A stretch of DNA of 64,000 nucleotides, from positions 8,058,001-8,122,000 of the forward strand of contig NC_135010.1 of NCBI RefSeq assembly GCF_051020985.1. Reading direction: 5' to 3'. Positions 36,661 through 49,260 of this stretch are shown piece by piece; within the stretch, counting starts at the first letter, position 1; each line of letters starts with the position of its first letter. Under the pieces are notes generated by a model. That model was not told the origin of the DNA, did no database searches, and worked only from the letters and a program-made list of their open reading frames with translations. The stretch comes from Nomia melanderi (taxonomy: Eukaryota; Arthropoda; Insecta; Hymenoptera; Halictidae). A program made the translations under genes and the position numbers.

Positions 36661-36843
36661 TCGGACAGAAACGAAGCATGAATCAGCCGGGACGCGATAA
36701 CGCGATAAATATATCGTCCGAGGCGACGTTCGTTACCCGGCGAACGTTCACCGGTGAGGTTACCAAGGTACCACTATCAAGAGTCAAAGGAATCTCGTTC
36801 GAAACACTCACCACCGGTCCTCTTTCATCTCCATCGGTTCCAG

Positions 36844-36934
36844 GTCTCGATTTGCTCCTGTCAGCCTCATTTCGCGGGAAATCTCACGGGTGACACCGAA
36901 GAAAACTCCTTCGAAACTCGAGCAATGTCCACCG
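36844..36934 (+). CDS. Possible short exon, unrecognised
   Basis: The stretch is bounded by a pyrimidine-containing acceptor (CTCTTTCATCTCCATCGGTTCCAG) and a strong donor ACCG|GTGAGTAAC. Two registers are open across its 91 bases, one reading CSCQPHFAGN and the other ending SKLEQCPP. A second donor-like site, ACCG|GTGAGG, lies about 180 bp upstream but is in an incompatible phase. Splice signals are good but coding is unproven. Confidence 0.15.
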
Positions 36935-37046
36935 GTGAGTAACGGCCGCCGCGGTCCAAATGCGCTCTTTTTCCGCGGGAACGGTAAAGAAAAGCGCGGG
37001 AAATTTGAATGTCCGCAGTCGGACCGTTGCCAACAGCAAACGGAGG

Positions 37047-37060
37047 CGACATCTAGCGGC
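37047..37060 (-). promoter_or_regulatory. Candidate CTCF-like site
   Basis: The minus strand reads GCCGCTAGATGTCGCC, one base away from the core CTAGATGGCGCC of the CTCF consensus. It lies at the start of a CpG-rich region. Confidence 0.2.
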
Positions 37061-38880
37061 GGCGCGGGAAAGGTGTGGGTACTCGGCAATTTACGCGAGG
37101 ATCGAGACTAGCGTGGTGGGGCGGAGAAAGCCGAGGAGAGAGGTTCCACGACGCTCGTTGTGTGGACGTCGTTTCGGGTTGAGGTGGAGGGGGCGTCTAG
37201 ACGCAACGTCACGAGTACGTAGCCTCCCCCCTGAGCCACTGTCGGTCTGCCCGCCGCCTTCCCCGCTGATCCCCGACCATGCCCCTCGCCAATGATACCG
37301 GCTGTTCCTCCCCCTTCGCCGCCTCTCGTCCTGATGCCACGCCGATGACGGTCGCAGCCAGACACTCCCGTGCGCTGCGAGGGACCGGGAGGGGGGCCGG
37401 CGAGGGTGACTCCGGCTTTTTGGTTAGGAATTGTTGCCGGTCCACGCACGTGTCTGCGGGCCACGCGTGTATGCGTGGAGCTCGTCTGCACGTGGTGCCT
37501 GCGGACTGCTCGGTGCGGTTCCACGAGCTACGGGAGAGCACGGGGCGAACCGCTACGGGTGTATACGCGGGCTGGCTAGAAAGAGAGAGAGGTGAGCATG
37601 GTCAGGACGTTCAGGGAGCAGGAGGAAGGAGGAAGGAATATACCTTGCGGATTTGTATCAGCGCGTACCCGACGATCCACCCAGATGGAGGGTGCGTCAA
37701 AGTGGCCGCGAATTGAGTTTTCCTCGGGGCACGTATAATTCTAGCCCCCCTTCTTTCTTTCTCGCTCTCCGTCCCTCGACGTCTACCGTCTACCCGTTCA
37801 ACCCCCACCTCACCCTTAATTCTCTTGTTCTCCGTCTCTCTTTCCCGTCTGCCTTTCAATCTTGCGCTTTCAACTAACCGCCGTGTCGGGACACGTGCCG
37901 GTCAGCTCGCTAGGGTTACGCGTGTCTCTTTCTGTCTGTCTGTTACGCGTGTGTATATTTATATTCGACGTGTGCACGCACGTCGTGAGAGGTGGGTCAA
38001 TCCCCGAGTGGCGGGATCAAAACGTGTCCCTGAAAAATCGGCGTCGCCGGTTATACGGGTCGCGTGAAACGCGTTCGAAAGCCGCGCGCTACCGGGGCTC
38101 GGCTCTGAGTAGGCTGATGATCCGAATGCCGGTGCTAGCGGGATAAGCGATTTTTCGGTGTTTCAGCGACTTCAACCTCGCTGGCTCGCTAGCGCTGGCG
38201 TTTTTCACGCGGCCCGCTGAATACGGTCCGCAGAGTAACGCGGCGAAAAGGCCTTTTTGTTTTGAACGCCTTGCACGCTCGCGACTCCGCGCTTTCACGC
38301 CGCATTTGCCGGATACGCGCTGTTTTTTTTTCCTTCGTTTTGTTGTTTTTTCCGTTTTGTCTGTTCCTTTTCTCCTCGTTTTTTATCCCTTTTTTTTCAT
38401 TATTTGTTCGCCGGCAAGCGAGGTGTTACCTACTTGTGGAAACACTTTCGTGTGCAAACGGTTTCGCGGAGCGATGAATAAAAGAGCCCCTCCGCTCTTT
38501 GCCCCGGCTCAAAAAACGATTCCCGCGCTGCGCGCGCGCGCGCTCCCACCCGCCCCCCCGCCGGAACCTGCTAATTACGGAGGCCTCTGTTTCGTTCCGC
38601 GGCCACGAAAACATCTTGCGCCTCCCGGAAGAGAAAATTTGAATTACAAGCGCGGCGAACGATAGCTTTTGTTCCCTCGCTTTGCGACCACCCCCGCTCA
38701 ACCGGCCCTCGCCAGAGCTCCCACCTCTTTGTACATATTTATTATGGTTTTCTACAAAATCAAGTAACACTCCACCCGACGAGGATTGCAGTCGGATAGC
38801 GGCGCGTTTAACGAGACGGCTGAGGAAGACGATGAGGAATTAAATCGGTCCGAGGCCGCTCGAGGGGCACCTCTACTTGA
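37061..38880. other. CpG-rich block, promoter-like
   Basis: Very CpG-rich from 37040 to about 38130, then mixed with T-rich runs at 38320-38400. A YGCGCGCGC stretch lies at 38530-38545. Overlapping frames on both strands are present; only the one at 37279 has a good start context. Confidence 0.4.
37279..37603 (+). CDS. Possible first coding exon, unrecognised
   Basis: The ATG at 37279 has a favourable context (CCGACCATGC). The frame continues past GAG|GTGAGCATGG near 37593, a possible donor. The product starts MPLANDTGCSSPFAAS and has several cysteines but no recognised domain. Minus-strand frames are also open across the same interval, so this is tentative. Confidence 0.18.
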
Positions 38881-41690
38881 TTTTACACTTTCCACGGGTG
38901 CCAGGGCCAGGTGTACCTTAATTGTCGATTAACGGATGAATAAAACATCACCGTTAAACCTCTTCCCGTTTCGCTGCAGAGCGTAGCCGAGATCGATCGA
39001 GAGTCGAATCCGAGCCGAAAAATCCGGTCCCGGATTCCTCGCCCCCTCCAGCGACGACTCGCCGGGGCAGGGAAGCGTGGTTCCCCGATGCGGTACACGC
39101 GGACCACGATCAAACTCTTTCGACAGGCCGCGCATTTTCTGGGTTATTTCGCGTGTAGACCGTATATAATCCAGACACGAGCTCTAAATGCGGCGAACCT
39201 CCTATTTAGACTCTCCAGTTGACTCATACCCAGTTATTTCGGGCGGCGGCGTGTTTTCGTCCGCGGCGTGCACGCTGCCACCTCTCTCTCTCCCGAAATG
39301 CGCGCTCGCACGACCGCCAGACCTCTCTCGCCTCGCCCCGGCGAGCGTGAACAGCTCTCACTCGCGCGGACACGCGAGCGCGTTCTATCGGCGGTGCACG
39401 CGCGAGTTACATCATACGCTAGCGCGCCAGCCCAGCCGGAGGCTACGAGGATTTTGAGAACACGAAAAATCGAAAACATCCGTGTCTCGAAACCGGGCCG
39501 GGTCACGTGACAAACGGCCGTTACGGAGCTGACGGTGCGCCTCGGCTTTCCTCCAGTCGCCTTCTCGCGAACGCGTCAACCCCCAGTGTCCCTCTTCGAC
39601 CCTCTCCGCACCGCACACACGTTCCGTCTTTCCTTCGCGCGCCCCCGCGTTTCGTTCTTTTCCTCTTTTTTCCACGCTTTTCAATAACTCGCTCGAACGC
39701 GACCCCCGCCGCCGGCCTCCAACCCCCGGGCCGCCTTTTTTTCCCTTCCGCTCCATTGGTCCTCCGCGGCAACGAACGCAACAAAACGATTTCCTTGATA
39801 ACGCCACTCGTGCGAGGCGACGAAATGTACAGCTGCGGACCACAATGGAGCCGGAGCTACGCGCCGCGCCGCGGTGGCCCCTCGCCGCCCACCCCGTAAC
39901 CGCCGCATCGCGCCACGGGAAAAATAAGTTTTTATCGATCACTAACCTACGACAACCATATGGCCCGACCCCTGGCCCTCGACTACCCGCAGACACGGAA
40001 TACGGAAGCTCGATTGCTAGAATCCGACGACGTGTGCACGGTGCGAGGAACAAAATAAAAGCACTGTAGCCTCTTTCTCTTTTCTTTTCTTTCGCTTTTC
40101 TTCTCCCTTCCCGCGGCGGTAATGGCGAGAGGAGTCTCACGAGTGCAGCCAGTTTCCGCTCTGAGGTAACGACGTTTTGGAATACGTTTCGGAGCCCCGT
40201 CGATGCCTTTATCGCTTCCGCGTGTCTCTAAACGCCGACACCTCGAAACTGTTTTCTCAAAGCTCCGCGAATCGAATATTTTCGGCCGACGCGACGCAGA
40301 CCCGCCGGACTCTCCGGGCGATTCGTATTCATGAACGTGTCACGATCGCAGCTCGGCCCCGGGATTTTCCAGAGATCCGCCGGTGGGTGGCTCGGCTCGC
40401 CGTAGCCTCCAGCTTACGAGGCGCAAACGGAATACGCAACTCCGACGAATGGTAATTACCAGCGAGTTTTTCCTGAGGCACCCGGTCCCATTTGAATGAA
40501 TATTGCCACGTACGTACTCTGGCACTTGGTCGTCTTGCCGTGTTGGATAACTAGTCTTTGCTTAGAGTGATTCGGTAAAAATAAGGAAGTTGTATCGTAA
40601 CAATTGAATCACAGCGACGTTGTCCTCCTTAGATTATACTAGCATTGATCGCCGATTCATCCAGAAGTCGAAGTACAACTGAATCATCCGACATCCTAAC
40701 CCTTATTTATGATCCGAATTACGTTGCCCGAGGAGCAGTCGAATCACCTAAACATTACCACCTTTTCGTTGGAGCCCTTAGAGTCTGGCAATTGTATACT
40801 TTCCTAACAATATACTTATATTCGAATCGATTTCCATGTGTACGTTTATTCCAACATCCAACAGAGGTACCACATCGTGTGTCGCTAACAACTAGGGTAA
40901 ATCCTTCGAAATCATTCTAACGTCCTGGTTCAAGCGGCGCTCAAAAGGTACGCTATGATGAATGAGCGTGGAATTGCCGGACAAGCGACACACCATTCGA
41001 ATATTGGTTTTCATTAAAACGTTTGTGTTTCGTAATGATCGTATTTGCCGGCGACACGGCCACGGCGAGGCATTTCGGTTCGACCCGGCGTGAAATATCG
41101 ATCATCCCGATGGGACCACGTCGTTGCTCGCCTCCTATCGAGTTGCTTTATGATGGTCGCCGAGGGTCGGTCTCCGGAGATCTATCGGAACGGTTTAACG
41201 GCAAGACGTTAATTAACGCTGGGGTCCCCCATCACTGACCTTGCCACGCCGGGCAGAAGGTCCTCGCGGCCGGCTTATTACGTCGTCGACTATACGTTTG
41301 GGACCTACCCCAATCAAAGCGAGACTAAACTCCTGCGCTCCCGAGAGCAGACCTAATCGCCTTGAGTCACGCGACGCGCGGGGGCCGTCTGGCGAACCGG
41401 CGGGGTGCTTTTTGCGCGCGTTCTTCGATTCCCTTCGGTATGCAACGCCGATGGATCCCTCGGTACGCATCGCTAAGAAAGAAGTATTCACCAGTCACTT
41501 GGAACAGAGACAGTGTCCCGCGCCGTATCGTGGGTCAAGTGTTGCTACGTTATCTTTCTTGCGCAGAGGGCTTGGTTCATGGTTCACACGTAGTTTATAT
41601 GATAGGTACCCAGTTGTACTTGGGGAAGAGTAGTTTCGATGTGTCTGACTCGCGAGAAGATCGAAGCTAAAGGAAAATATAGGTTTGTTT
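38881..41690. other. CpG-rich and mixed DNA without a recognised gene
   Basis: CpG-rich from about 38950 to 40470 and again 41020-41500. The longest frame (39412-40140 minus, 242 codons) is Arg/Gly/Ser-rich with overlapping frames on the other strand and no domain. Positions 40480-41000 are mixed to AT-rich. Confidence 0.35.
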
Positions 41691-42671
41691 AATTAAATAG
41701 AACTTTTATAATCCTCTTGATCAGCTAAGTTGTAAATGGAGACTGTAGAGGCGGCAGTCTCTGACACTATAATCGAGTCTTGTAGGAGTTACCAGCTTTA
41801 GAAGAATGAATAAATAGAAAGATTGTATATTTCGTAAGAAAACAATTCCGAAATTCATAAATCTACATTAACCTTTTCAAAGTTTCCACCTTTAAACAGC
41901 ACTCGTGAAAAGCCATTCAAGACCTGCGCAACAAAAGCCCCGAAAAGTAGCAACGTATCGTAATGCTAGCGAGCACAATCCAAAAACCTCAAAGGACTAA
42001 TTCACGGGCCAGACATTATCCGAATAATCTCGCGATGATCCGCATCGCGTATTCCCATTCCTGGCACAATGGTCCGAACGGGATTCACCAGAGTCGTTGG
42101 GGGCAGAGGCAACGGCGGGTAGATAGCTGGGTATACATATCCAAAGATCGAAACGGTCGATCCTCGTTTCGCCAGACGCGACTGTCAATCGGCCCTCGAC
42201 ACCTCCCCCGACGTACCTACGTAAGTCGAGGGCCATCTCTCGCCCGCTCACCCGCACGCCCGCCCAGCTCGCGTAGAGAAAAGGCAAAAATTTTCCTCCT
42301 CCGATCCCAACAACAACGTCTCGTCGATGGGTTTTCGGCTGGCCGTGTATAGTGCCGGGCGGCTATGGAGCCGCCGGTACGCCCGCCGCCCGGTTATACA
42401 ATATAACGTTACGCGGCGCGGGGACTATAGTGGCTGGCTAGACTGCACCCCCGCCAGCCGGGGAGAGAAGGTCGGCGGAGATCGTGGGACGTGGGGGTAG
42501 GAGCGATGGAGACGGGCGAAGGGAGGATGGGTGGGGCAGTCGGGATACGGTCGCTGGAGAGAGACGGGAACAGGGAATGGCTACGGCGGGCAGGGAAGGG
42601 AGCAGGGACGGGAGCTAAAGAGAGAGAGAGGAAGCTAGGGCGCAGCGGGGGCGAGAAGGCTCCGGTAGTTC
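41691..42671. other. A+C arm leading into a CpG-rich block
   Basis: A+C-biased from about 41860 to 41990, then CpG-rich. TAC|GTAAGTCG at 42218 is a consensus plus-strand donor with open frames before it, but no acceptor or recognisable product could be assigned. Confidence 0.35.
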
Positions 42672-42688
42672 GAGGTAGGGGGCGCTGG
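42672..42688 (+). promoter_or_regulatory. Candidate CTCF-like site
   Basis: The sequence GAGGTAGGGGGCGCTGG contains the full AGGGGGCGCT core of the CTCF motif. It is the best of the three matches in the window and lies inside a CpG-rich block. Function is inferred. Confidence 0.3.
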
Positions 42689-43560
42689 CTAGACACCGCT
42701 CAGACGGTCCAGGGGGTCGCAGGGGGTAATTTCTGCATTGGCGTCGAGAGCTGGGAAACGGATCGACGCCGAAAACCAGACACGGCTTGCAGCGAACGCG
42801 ACGCGGAGCAACGAACAGGGACACCGTGCACCTGGCGCGACGCACACGGGCCCAGGGTGGCCTTACAGGGAAAGGTCACGGTGCACGTCCGTTTTGGCCC
42901 GTGTTTCAGCTCCACCTGCACCGATGACGGCCGCGCAGACCGCACGTGTTCCGATTACGTGCGTCCCCGACGGAAAAGGACGTGAACGGTGCGACGGCCG
43001 CGTGGGCCGGCCCTGCGACTTGCGAATTCGATTCCCATCTGGCTCCCCGAGACCAGACGCGCCGCGATCGCGTCAACCCGTTTTCTGATTAGCTGGAACG
43101 GCACGCACGTCGCGTTGGTAATTGTCCTGCGGTTTCATAAATCATACTTCCCGTTGCTGGCCTCTCTCTTCCTCTCCCCCTCCGCGCCCTCTTTCTGTCT
43201 CCACCCCGCGCGCTGACGCGGGGCCGACCCTCCGGCGCGCATGTGAAACTGTTACGCTTAATAAGACTCGAATTTACATTGTCTGGCCTCTCGTCCGGCG
43301 CGTTTCGCCTTCGCCTCTTTGATGTTTCCTTCGGCGTCTTCCTTTTTGCCTTCGTTTAATAAAGCGCGACGATCGCGCGGCTCGGGTTCCGATGTTTCAG
43401 GGTGCGCAGTTCGGTAATCTTGGAATGCCTGCTCGGTGAATTTATTGAATCGAGTTTTGCGCTTGGCAAATTTTAATATTCCTAGCTCGGTTGTAGAATC
43501 GCCTATTTCACTTTGTGTTCGGTGAGAACCGCGCAGGACCCTCGAAGAACAGGATCAAGT
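42689..43560. other. CpG-rich block and its G+T-rich flank
   Basis: CpG-rich to about 43330, T/G-rich from 43320 to 43510. Frames on both strands are open and unrecognised. Confidence 0.4.
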
Positions 43561-45740
43561 GTATTCTTAAAAGAACATGAAACCTTTGGTATATTCCGAA
43601 GTAAAATAACGTCACTGACAACAGTAACAAAAGCATATTCCATCGAAAAGGAAACGGATGAGCGACTGTCACCGCCGCGGTAGGGGTTGAAAAAGTCGAG
43701 CAGCCGCGCGGGGATGTTAATTCGATTCGAAACCCGCTGGAAAGGCGCATGTGGAGAAAAATGGCAACGGCGGTATCGAGCAGTCTTGAAATCACAAAGC
43801 AAGTACGGTCGAGAGGGCGCATTGACGTGGCTCGATCGCCAGGGGTGGAAAACGCTAGCAACGCGGTTGAAAAATCTCCGTTGGTGTACGCCAATGGATC
43901 GGAACGGCCAGGAAAGCGGCGGACTATTTTTTATCGAGTGACTGCGGAGAGTCGAGAGTTGAGTCGAGTCGAGTTGTGACGAGTCGAATCAAATCGAGTC
44001 GAGTTGAGTCGAGTCGAGTCGAGTCGAGTCCAGTCAAAGCGGGTCTAGACGAGCGGGCGTCTGCCATCCTCTTTGCCTCCTTATAGGCAAGTCCTACTGG
44101 CTCTCCGGGTCCCCGGCTGCCCGACGTCGCCTTACGTGGCTTCTCGTCCGCCACCCTATAGAAGGAGATGTCTTTTTCCTCGTTAAAGTCGTCCCGATAC
44201 CTGGTATCCACGGCCGAGCCGTGTCCGCAACGACGTCCACGCGGAAGCGTCGCTCGGGACAAGGAGAGCCGCCTTCGGGTCTGGCCGCTCGTGGGGGAAG
44301 CTGTCACGCTTGTCTTGGCCGCATACCAAGACCGCCGCAAGAAACTAAGCGCGGACAAAAATACAAGAAACCTATTCAAAGTGAAGCGGGTCGAAACGGT
44401 TCGAGGCTGACCGATCGATTGACCTCGCGCGATTTCGTATCCTTCTTTAAATGGACGTGGCCAACCCTTTCAGTCTCGAGGTCTAGGTCGGACGAAATCT
44501 CGGACCTCGTTCCGCTGTGAAAAATCCTAGAATTAATCACCTTGACCAGCAATACGGAATCGATCGTCTTGTAAAAACCTGTGTCGCAGAGGCTGTCCGC
44601 TATGTTACGCCCTCTGCAACGAAAAACGAAGGCAAAAGGACACTCATAATAATCCCCGGAGTACTTGTCCCCAGTATGTTACTCAGTCACTGTAAATTCC
44701 GGCCAAATTGGAACGTAAATCGCCGCGCGTTTACTTCGAATTCCCCCGAACGCTACAAAATTCACGCAGACTTGGGAGTTTTGGAGACGTTCCAACGAAA
44801 TTTCGTCCAAGTCCTATGGCAAGTTATCCCGAGTGGTTCGCAGCCTCGCGTGAAAAACCGAAGCGCCGTATCTCGCGCGATGCCTCGTTCGTATCCAGTG
44901 ACCCCAAAAGCTTGGCAGACACGCTTTATCTAATCCCTTCATTGCTAAGCGTCGCGGCTCAAGCAACGTTTCTTCCGGCGCGTTTCGCGGCTCGGCGAAT
45001 TCAATGATCCCGTGTTCCCCGGCTGCGACGATTTTCACGATTCCCGACACGCTTCGCCTTCGCCCGAACGATCCTTTCCGGCCCGGGAGAAACGACCTGA
45101 CCCCGGGCCAGCCATTAGCGAGCGTTCTCCGGGAACAAGCGTCGCCGGCCCGGCTCTCCCGGAAGCGTGAAGCGCGAGCGTCGGGTGTTTGGCGAACGGA
45201 TGGAGGAACGGACAGACGGCTGGACAGGATACGCAGGGACAGGTGGCTGGTTGACGATCGTAAGTGGGCAGGAAGGAGGACATCGGGGCCCCTGATGCGT
45301 TCAGGGAGCGACGGACAACTGAACAGAGGAACGGCGGCGACCCGCCGACACGGCCGAGGAGAGGGAGCGAGAGAGACCGGGCGATTCCGTGTCCATCCGA
45401 TGCGTGCAATGCAATTTCCCGCAGGGCCGTCCGTCTGTCTGTGCGGTCGTGCATGCCGCTTACGCCATTGTTCCTCCCCCTTCTCGCATACGAAAGTGAA
45501 CATTCCCGCGATCAGGACGGAATATAACGCGATCTTGTCCGGTCGAAACCGCCGCGGGACGTAACGCCTCGACTACCCGTCAGCTTCGATCTTCCGATCG
45601 CCGTGCAGATACTTCTCTCGGTTCCTGCACCTTGATCGCCCGAAATGCCCGGCTGCCTCCCCATGACCAGTCTGTGTGCGAGGAACATCGTCTTCACGCC
45701 TGAATCCTTCGAGCGACATTGTAGAGAAGCCCGCGAGTAG
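43561..45740. other. CpG-rich block without a recognised gene
   Basis: CpG-rich almost throughout, with the GAGTC array near its left side. The frame pair at 44814-45503 minus and 45004-45564 plus overlap on opposite strands and neither shows a domain. Confidence 0.4.
43949..44034. repeat. (GAGTC)n array
   Basis: About fifteen GAGTC or near-GAGTC units with GTTGT and AATCAAAT interruptions. Confidence 0.85.
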
Positions 45741-46950
45741 CAGCGTTGCTGTTTCAATGTTGAGGTTTAAAACTGGTAGATGGAGAGGATTGGTTTAATA
45801 TATTGCTCTTGGTTGAGAAAAACTGGGAGACGTTTTGATTCGTTTGAAAAGAGAACTAGGTTAAGGCACTGTCTATCGATCGTTTCGGAAATAGTATCTT
45901 GGGTATTGAGTTAATATGAAATGTGTGAACTTACAAGTTTTATGATATTCCTATGTAAGTATTGTTTACTTTTTGTATTTATTGTTCTTGCAGTAATCAG
46001 CCGTTGAAGGATATACTCTAGTTTTAGATATTTGTTGCGAAACGCATTATTTTCTCCTGTGTCAGGTATATTATGGTTCCGAGAATTCCTTAAAGAGATG
46101 CATGCGGTAAATCATAATGTTGAAGGGGCTATTCCCCTGGATTTGTATTAACAATTGATCTTCCCTTGATTGCAGTTAATGGTGCCACGACGAAGGAGCG
46201 CGGCATGAATATTTAATGGGCGTCTATAAAGCCGAACCCCGAATCATCAATGAAAAAGGATAATCGCATGAGAAGGGACGGAGGACCGTGAAGGCAGATT
46301 TCGATCTATTCGTCTGCCTGTCCATCCGTCGGCCGTCGTTGAGGGGGATGCACGACGTAACGTTTCAATGTCACGGTCGCAGGTTTAGACGGCCCCCTCC
46401 CTCCGTCGCCCTTCGCTATACAGGGTAGACCGCCCGAACCACATCTGCCGCGTCGGGAGCTGCCGTTTAACACCATCCATAATCATTCGATATCGACGCA
46501 CGGCCCAGACTATAAATCACTGGGGATCAATTCTTATTTTTGGACACCGTTACGTCTATATCCCTCCGTTTCACAGCACTTCGAGAAATTCTTTTGATCG
46601 ACCGACACCGTTCAACTGGAACTTCGCTACCTTTAGTATTGATATCCAATACTTTATTGTCGTCGTTCGTATTCGCAAACGTTTCACTTGAAACTTACTA
46701 AGAAACTTTGTGAACCGTCATTCTATTTGGAGCAAGTGCTGCATACATTCGAAATAAATTGTCCAAGCGTTCTCCATTTAAAACCTAGCGGAAATACCCT
46801 ATTACTAAAAGTTTGATGATCTAGTACGAATTCTGGATATTCCTTCATACAAGTTGATGTCTTGTTTACAACATAAATATAAATATTAAGGATATAAGTA
46901 TACAATATATTTGAGCATCAGTTGGTAAAGATATTTTACTCCTAGACATT
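45741..46950. other. G+T-biased then AT-rich non-coding DNA
   Basis: Positions 45745-46080 are G+T-biased. A small CpG-rich patch lies at 46160-46520. A 60-codon minus frame (46723-46905) is in AT-rich DNA and unrecognised. Confidence 0.45.
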
Positions 46951-47251
46951 TCTTAGCGAGCGTCCATCGGCCATTCTTACAAAGCGTCCGGTGCACCTCT
47001 ATCGAAACACCCGCGATGCCAGGTAACAAATAATTCAACGGCCAATTACCATACATGCATGTCATCGAGGCGAGTCAATAAGTTGTGCATAGGCGAAAGA
47101 TCAAAGGTTAAGCATCGGATATCGTGTCCGGCTGCAATTTCCCGGCCGGCCCGGAGATCCTGGCGGCTCCGCGAGGCGAGCCGATCGATTTCGTAAAACC
47201 TGGGAGTCCTTCAGCTCGACCTTGCAGATTCGCGTCGGAACGAGCGTGGCG

Positions 47252-47302
47252 TGGCGAGGCCAGACGAGACGAGGCGAGACGAGGCGAGGCGAGGCGAGGC
47301 GT
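47252..47302. repeat. (GAGGC/GAGAC)n array
   Basis: About ten five-base units alternating GAGGC, GAGAC and GACGA. Confidence 0.85.
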
Positions 47303-48318
47303 CGATCGCATCTACGAGAAAACGGTCTCGTAACGGGCTCGTTCGACGTTTCAAGGAGTCTCCGTTACCAGAGCTTCTGTCGTCTGGAGTGGCGAGGAGT
47401 TTCGTTCGTGGGGACGACGCGATCGGGGGTGGCGCGGCGCGGTAGCGTCAGGGGTTGGAAGGGCGGCTAGACGGGCGGTCGGTCGAATGGAAGGGTGAGA
47501 CAGGGCTTGCGGGACGGCGAGGGGATGCACGGTGAGACGAGGGCAGGGTGAAAGGAGAGATGAAAACGACGGCGGCGACGGCGCGGCGGAGAAAGGGGTG
47601 GCCGACACATACACACGCGCGCGCGATCGCGCGTACATATACATCTGCACGCCAGCACATACACGAGTACGTACACAGCAGGGTAAAGGGGTGAGCGGTG
47701 GGAGGGAGAGGAGGCTGGCAGGCAGACGTGATACTTGCACGATGCCGGAGATTCCGGGAGGTTTGAGGTTTCGAGCCTTATTTCAGACGCTTCGTCTTCC
47801 TCTCGGCGATTTCTCTCGTCCCGCCCGTCCCTCCCCGCGTTTCCCTCCACCGGCCGCCCTTTTCTTCCCGGTTCTTTCGCGGCTTTCCTACGTAAATATG
47901 AACCGTACGTGAGAAACCGTGTACAGCCGGAACGGCGCGGCGCACGGCAAGGGAGGGCACGGCGAGCCCGCCGCGACAAATTACGCTGCCGGCTGGGAGC
48001 ATCGTCAATGGGATTTCTAACGAGTGCCGGCTCGTTCGTGCATAAAAGTTTCCCTGAAAATTGCCGGGACCAATTGCGATCGTTCGCAGGGCGAAATTGC
48101 CGCGACCTGCGGTCATAAAGCCGCGCGACCCCTTCTTTCGCGGCCGCCCCCCGTCAACGTTTGATTTAATTTTTTCGCGAGTCTCGAGGCGAGCCGCCGG
48201 ACGACGCCAAACTCCGAACACGAATTCAATTATAGGATGCACTCGAACGAATTATCGTGCGTTACGCAGTTTCCTTCGCATTTTCGTGCAGCTTGCAAAA
48301 GTGAAAGGACGTTGAAGG

Positions 48319-48372
48319 TATAAAAGCATCGGTGGCTGAGTCTAGGAACGGTCAAGTTCCGCAGCCATCTTG
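48319..48372 (+). promoter_or_regulatory. Candidate core promoter: TATA-like box and YY1/PHO-like site
   Basis: TATAAAAG (48319-48326) is followed 25-35 bases on by GTCAAGTT, a partial initiator match, and by GCAGCCATCTTG (48361-48372), which fits the PHO/YY1 core GCCATNTT. The spacing is a few bases longer than usual for TATA to initiator. No coding exon was found downstream. Confidence 0.2.
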
Positions 48373-49260
48373 CGTGGGGAACGATCGCCACCGAACTTAA
48401 CCTCAAAATTAGCTGCCGCGCGCGGGAACGATAAAGCGCGTTTACGAGCGTTTCGCGGTGCTGCGTGAAATTTCTTCGCGACTCGTTTCCCTTGATTAAA
48501 GGAATAACCACCTCACACCGCACCCCCAACCTTAAGGGGTCTAAGAAGCACAAAGCCCGATCGTCCCGTGTCGTTCTCCGGGTCCTTTAACATGGCCGCT
48601 CGAGGCTCCGGCGGGAACGAAGGGGGAAAAGTTTTCACGGAAACGAAACGGGAACGGGTGGGAAACGGGCGAAGAGGAAAAAGAAAGGGAACGAGCAGAT
48701 AGCGGGCAGACGGGCGCGGTCGTGCCGGACGGCATTTTAATAGGTTCGCGGGGTTCGAGCGAAAAAGTTGCAAAACAAAATAAATCGGCGTCGCGACAGG
48801 TCGGACCGCGTTTCTCTTCTCTCCTCCCGCCCTCGGCCGCTTCCAGCTTTCTTCCTCGACCACCCCTGTCCCATTCCGTCTGCCTCTCTCCCGCTGTCCC
48901 TCTCGTTCTGTTCCGCGCGACGGCTACGGGGCGCGGGTCATGCATATTCACGTGTGGCATTCGTACGCACGGAATTAAGCGGCCGGGGAATTAAAGCGCT
49001 TTTCGGCGAGAGCAAGTCCAGGAGCGCTCCACCCCACTCGCCCCCTCGTACCGCACCCGTCTCCAGGTGATTACGCGGGGATTTTTCGAGGGACGGCATT
49101 TCTATGGCGGCGCGTAAGTGCAGCTGCGAAAGACTTCGCCCCGCTGTCGCCCGTCGATTCCGGCTTACATTATTCCCAAGCAAATTGGACTCTCGCGTGG
49201 ACAACGCTGATCAACCCCCGCGCTCGCGCGCACATGAGCTCGCGCCCCTATCCGCGCCGG

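Larger units (their letters stand above)
46951..49260. other. CpG-rich block without a recognised gene
   Basis: CpG-rich nearly throughout, including the GAGGC array and a CACGCGCGCGCG stretch near 47613-47630. Many overlapping frames occur on both strands. One TATA/YY1 cluster is listed separately. Confidence 0.4.

Noticed and set aside
39412..40140. 242-codon minus-strand frame
   Set aside because: It lies in CpG-rich DNA with open frames on the other strand, and its Arg/Gly/Ser-rich product matches nothing recognisable.
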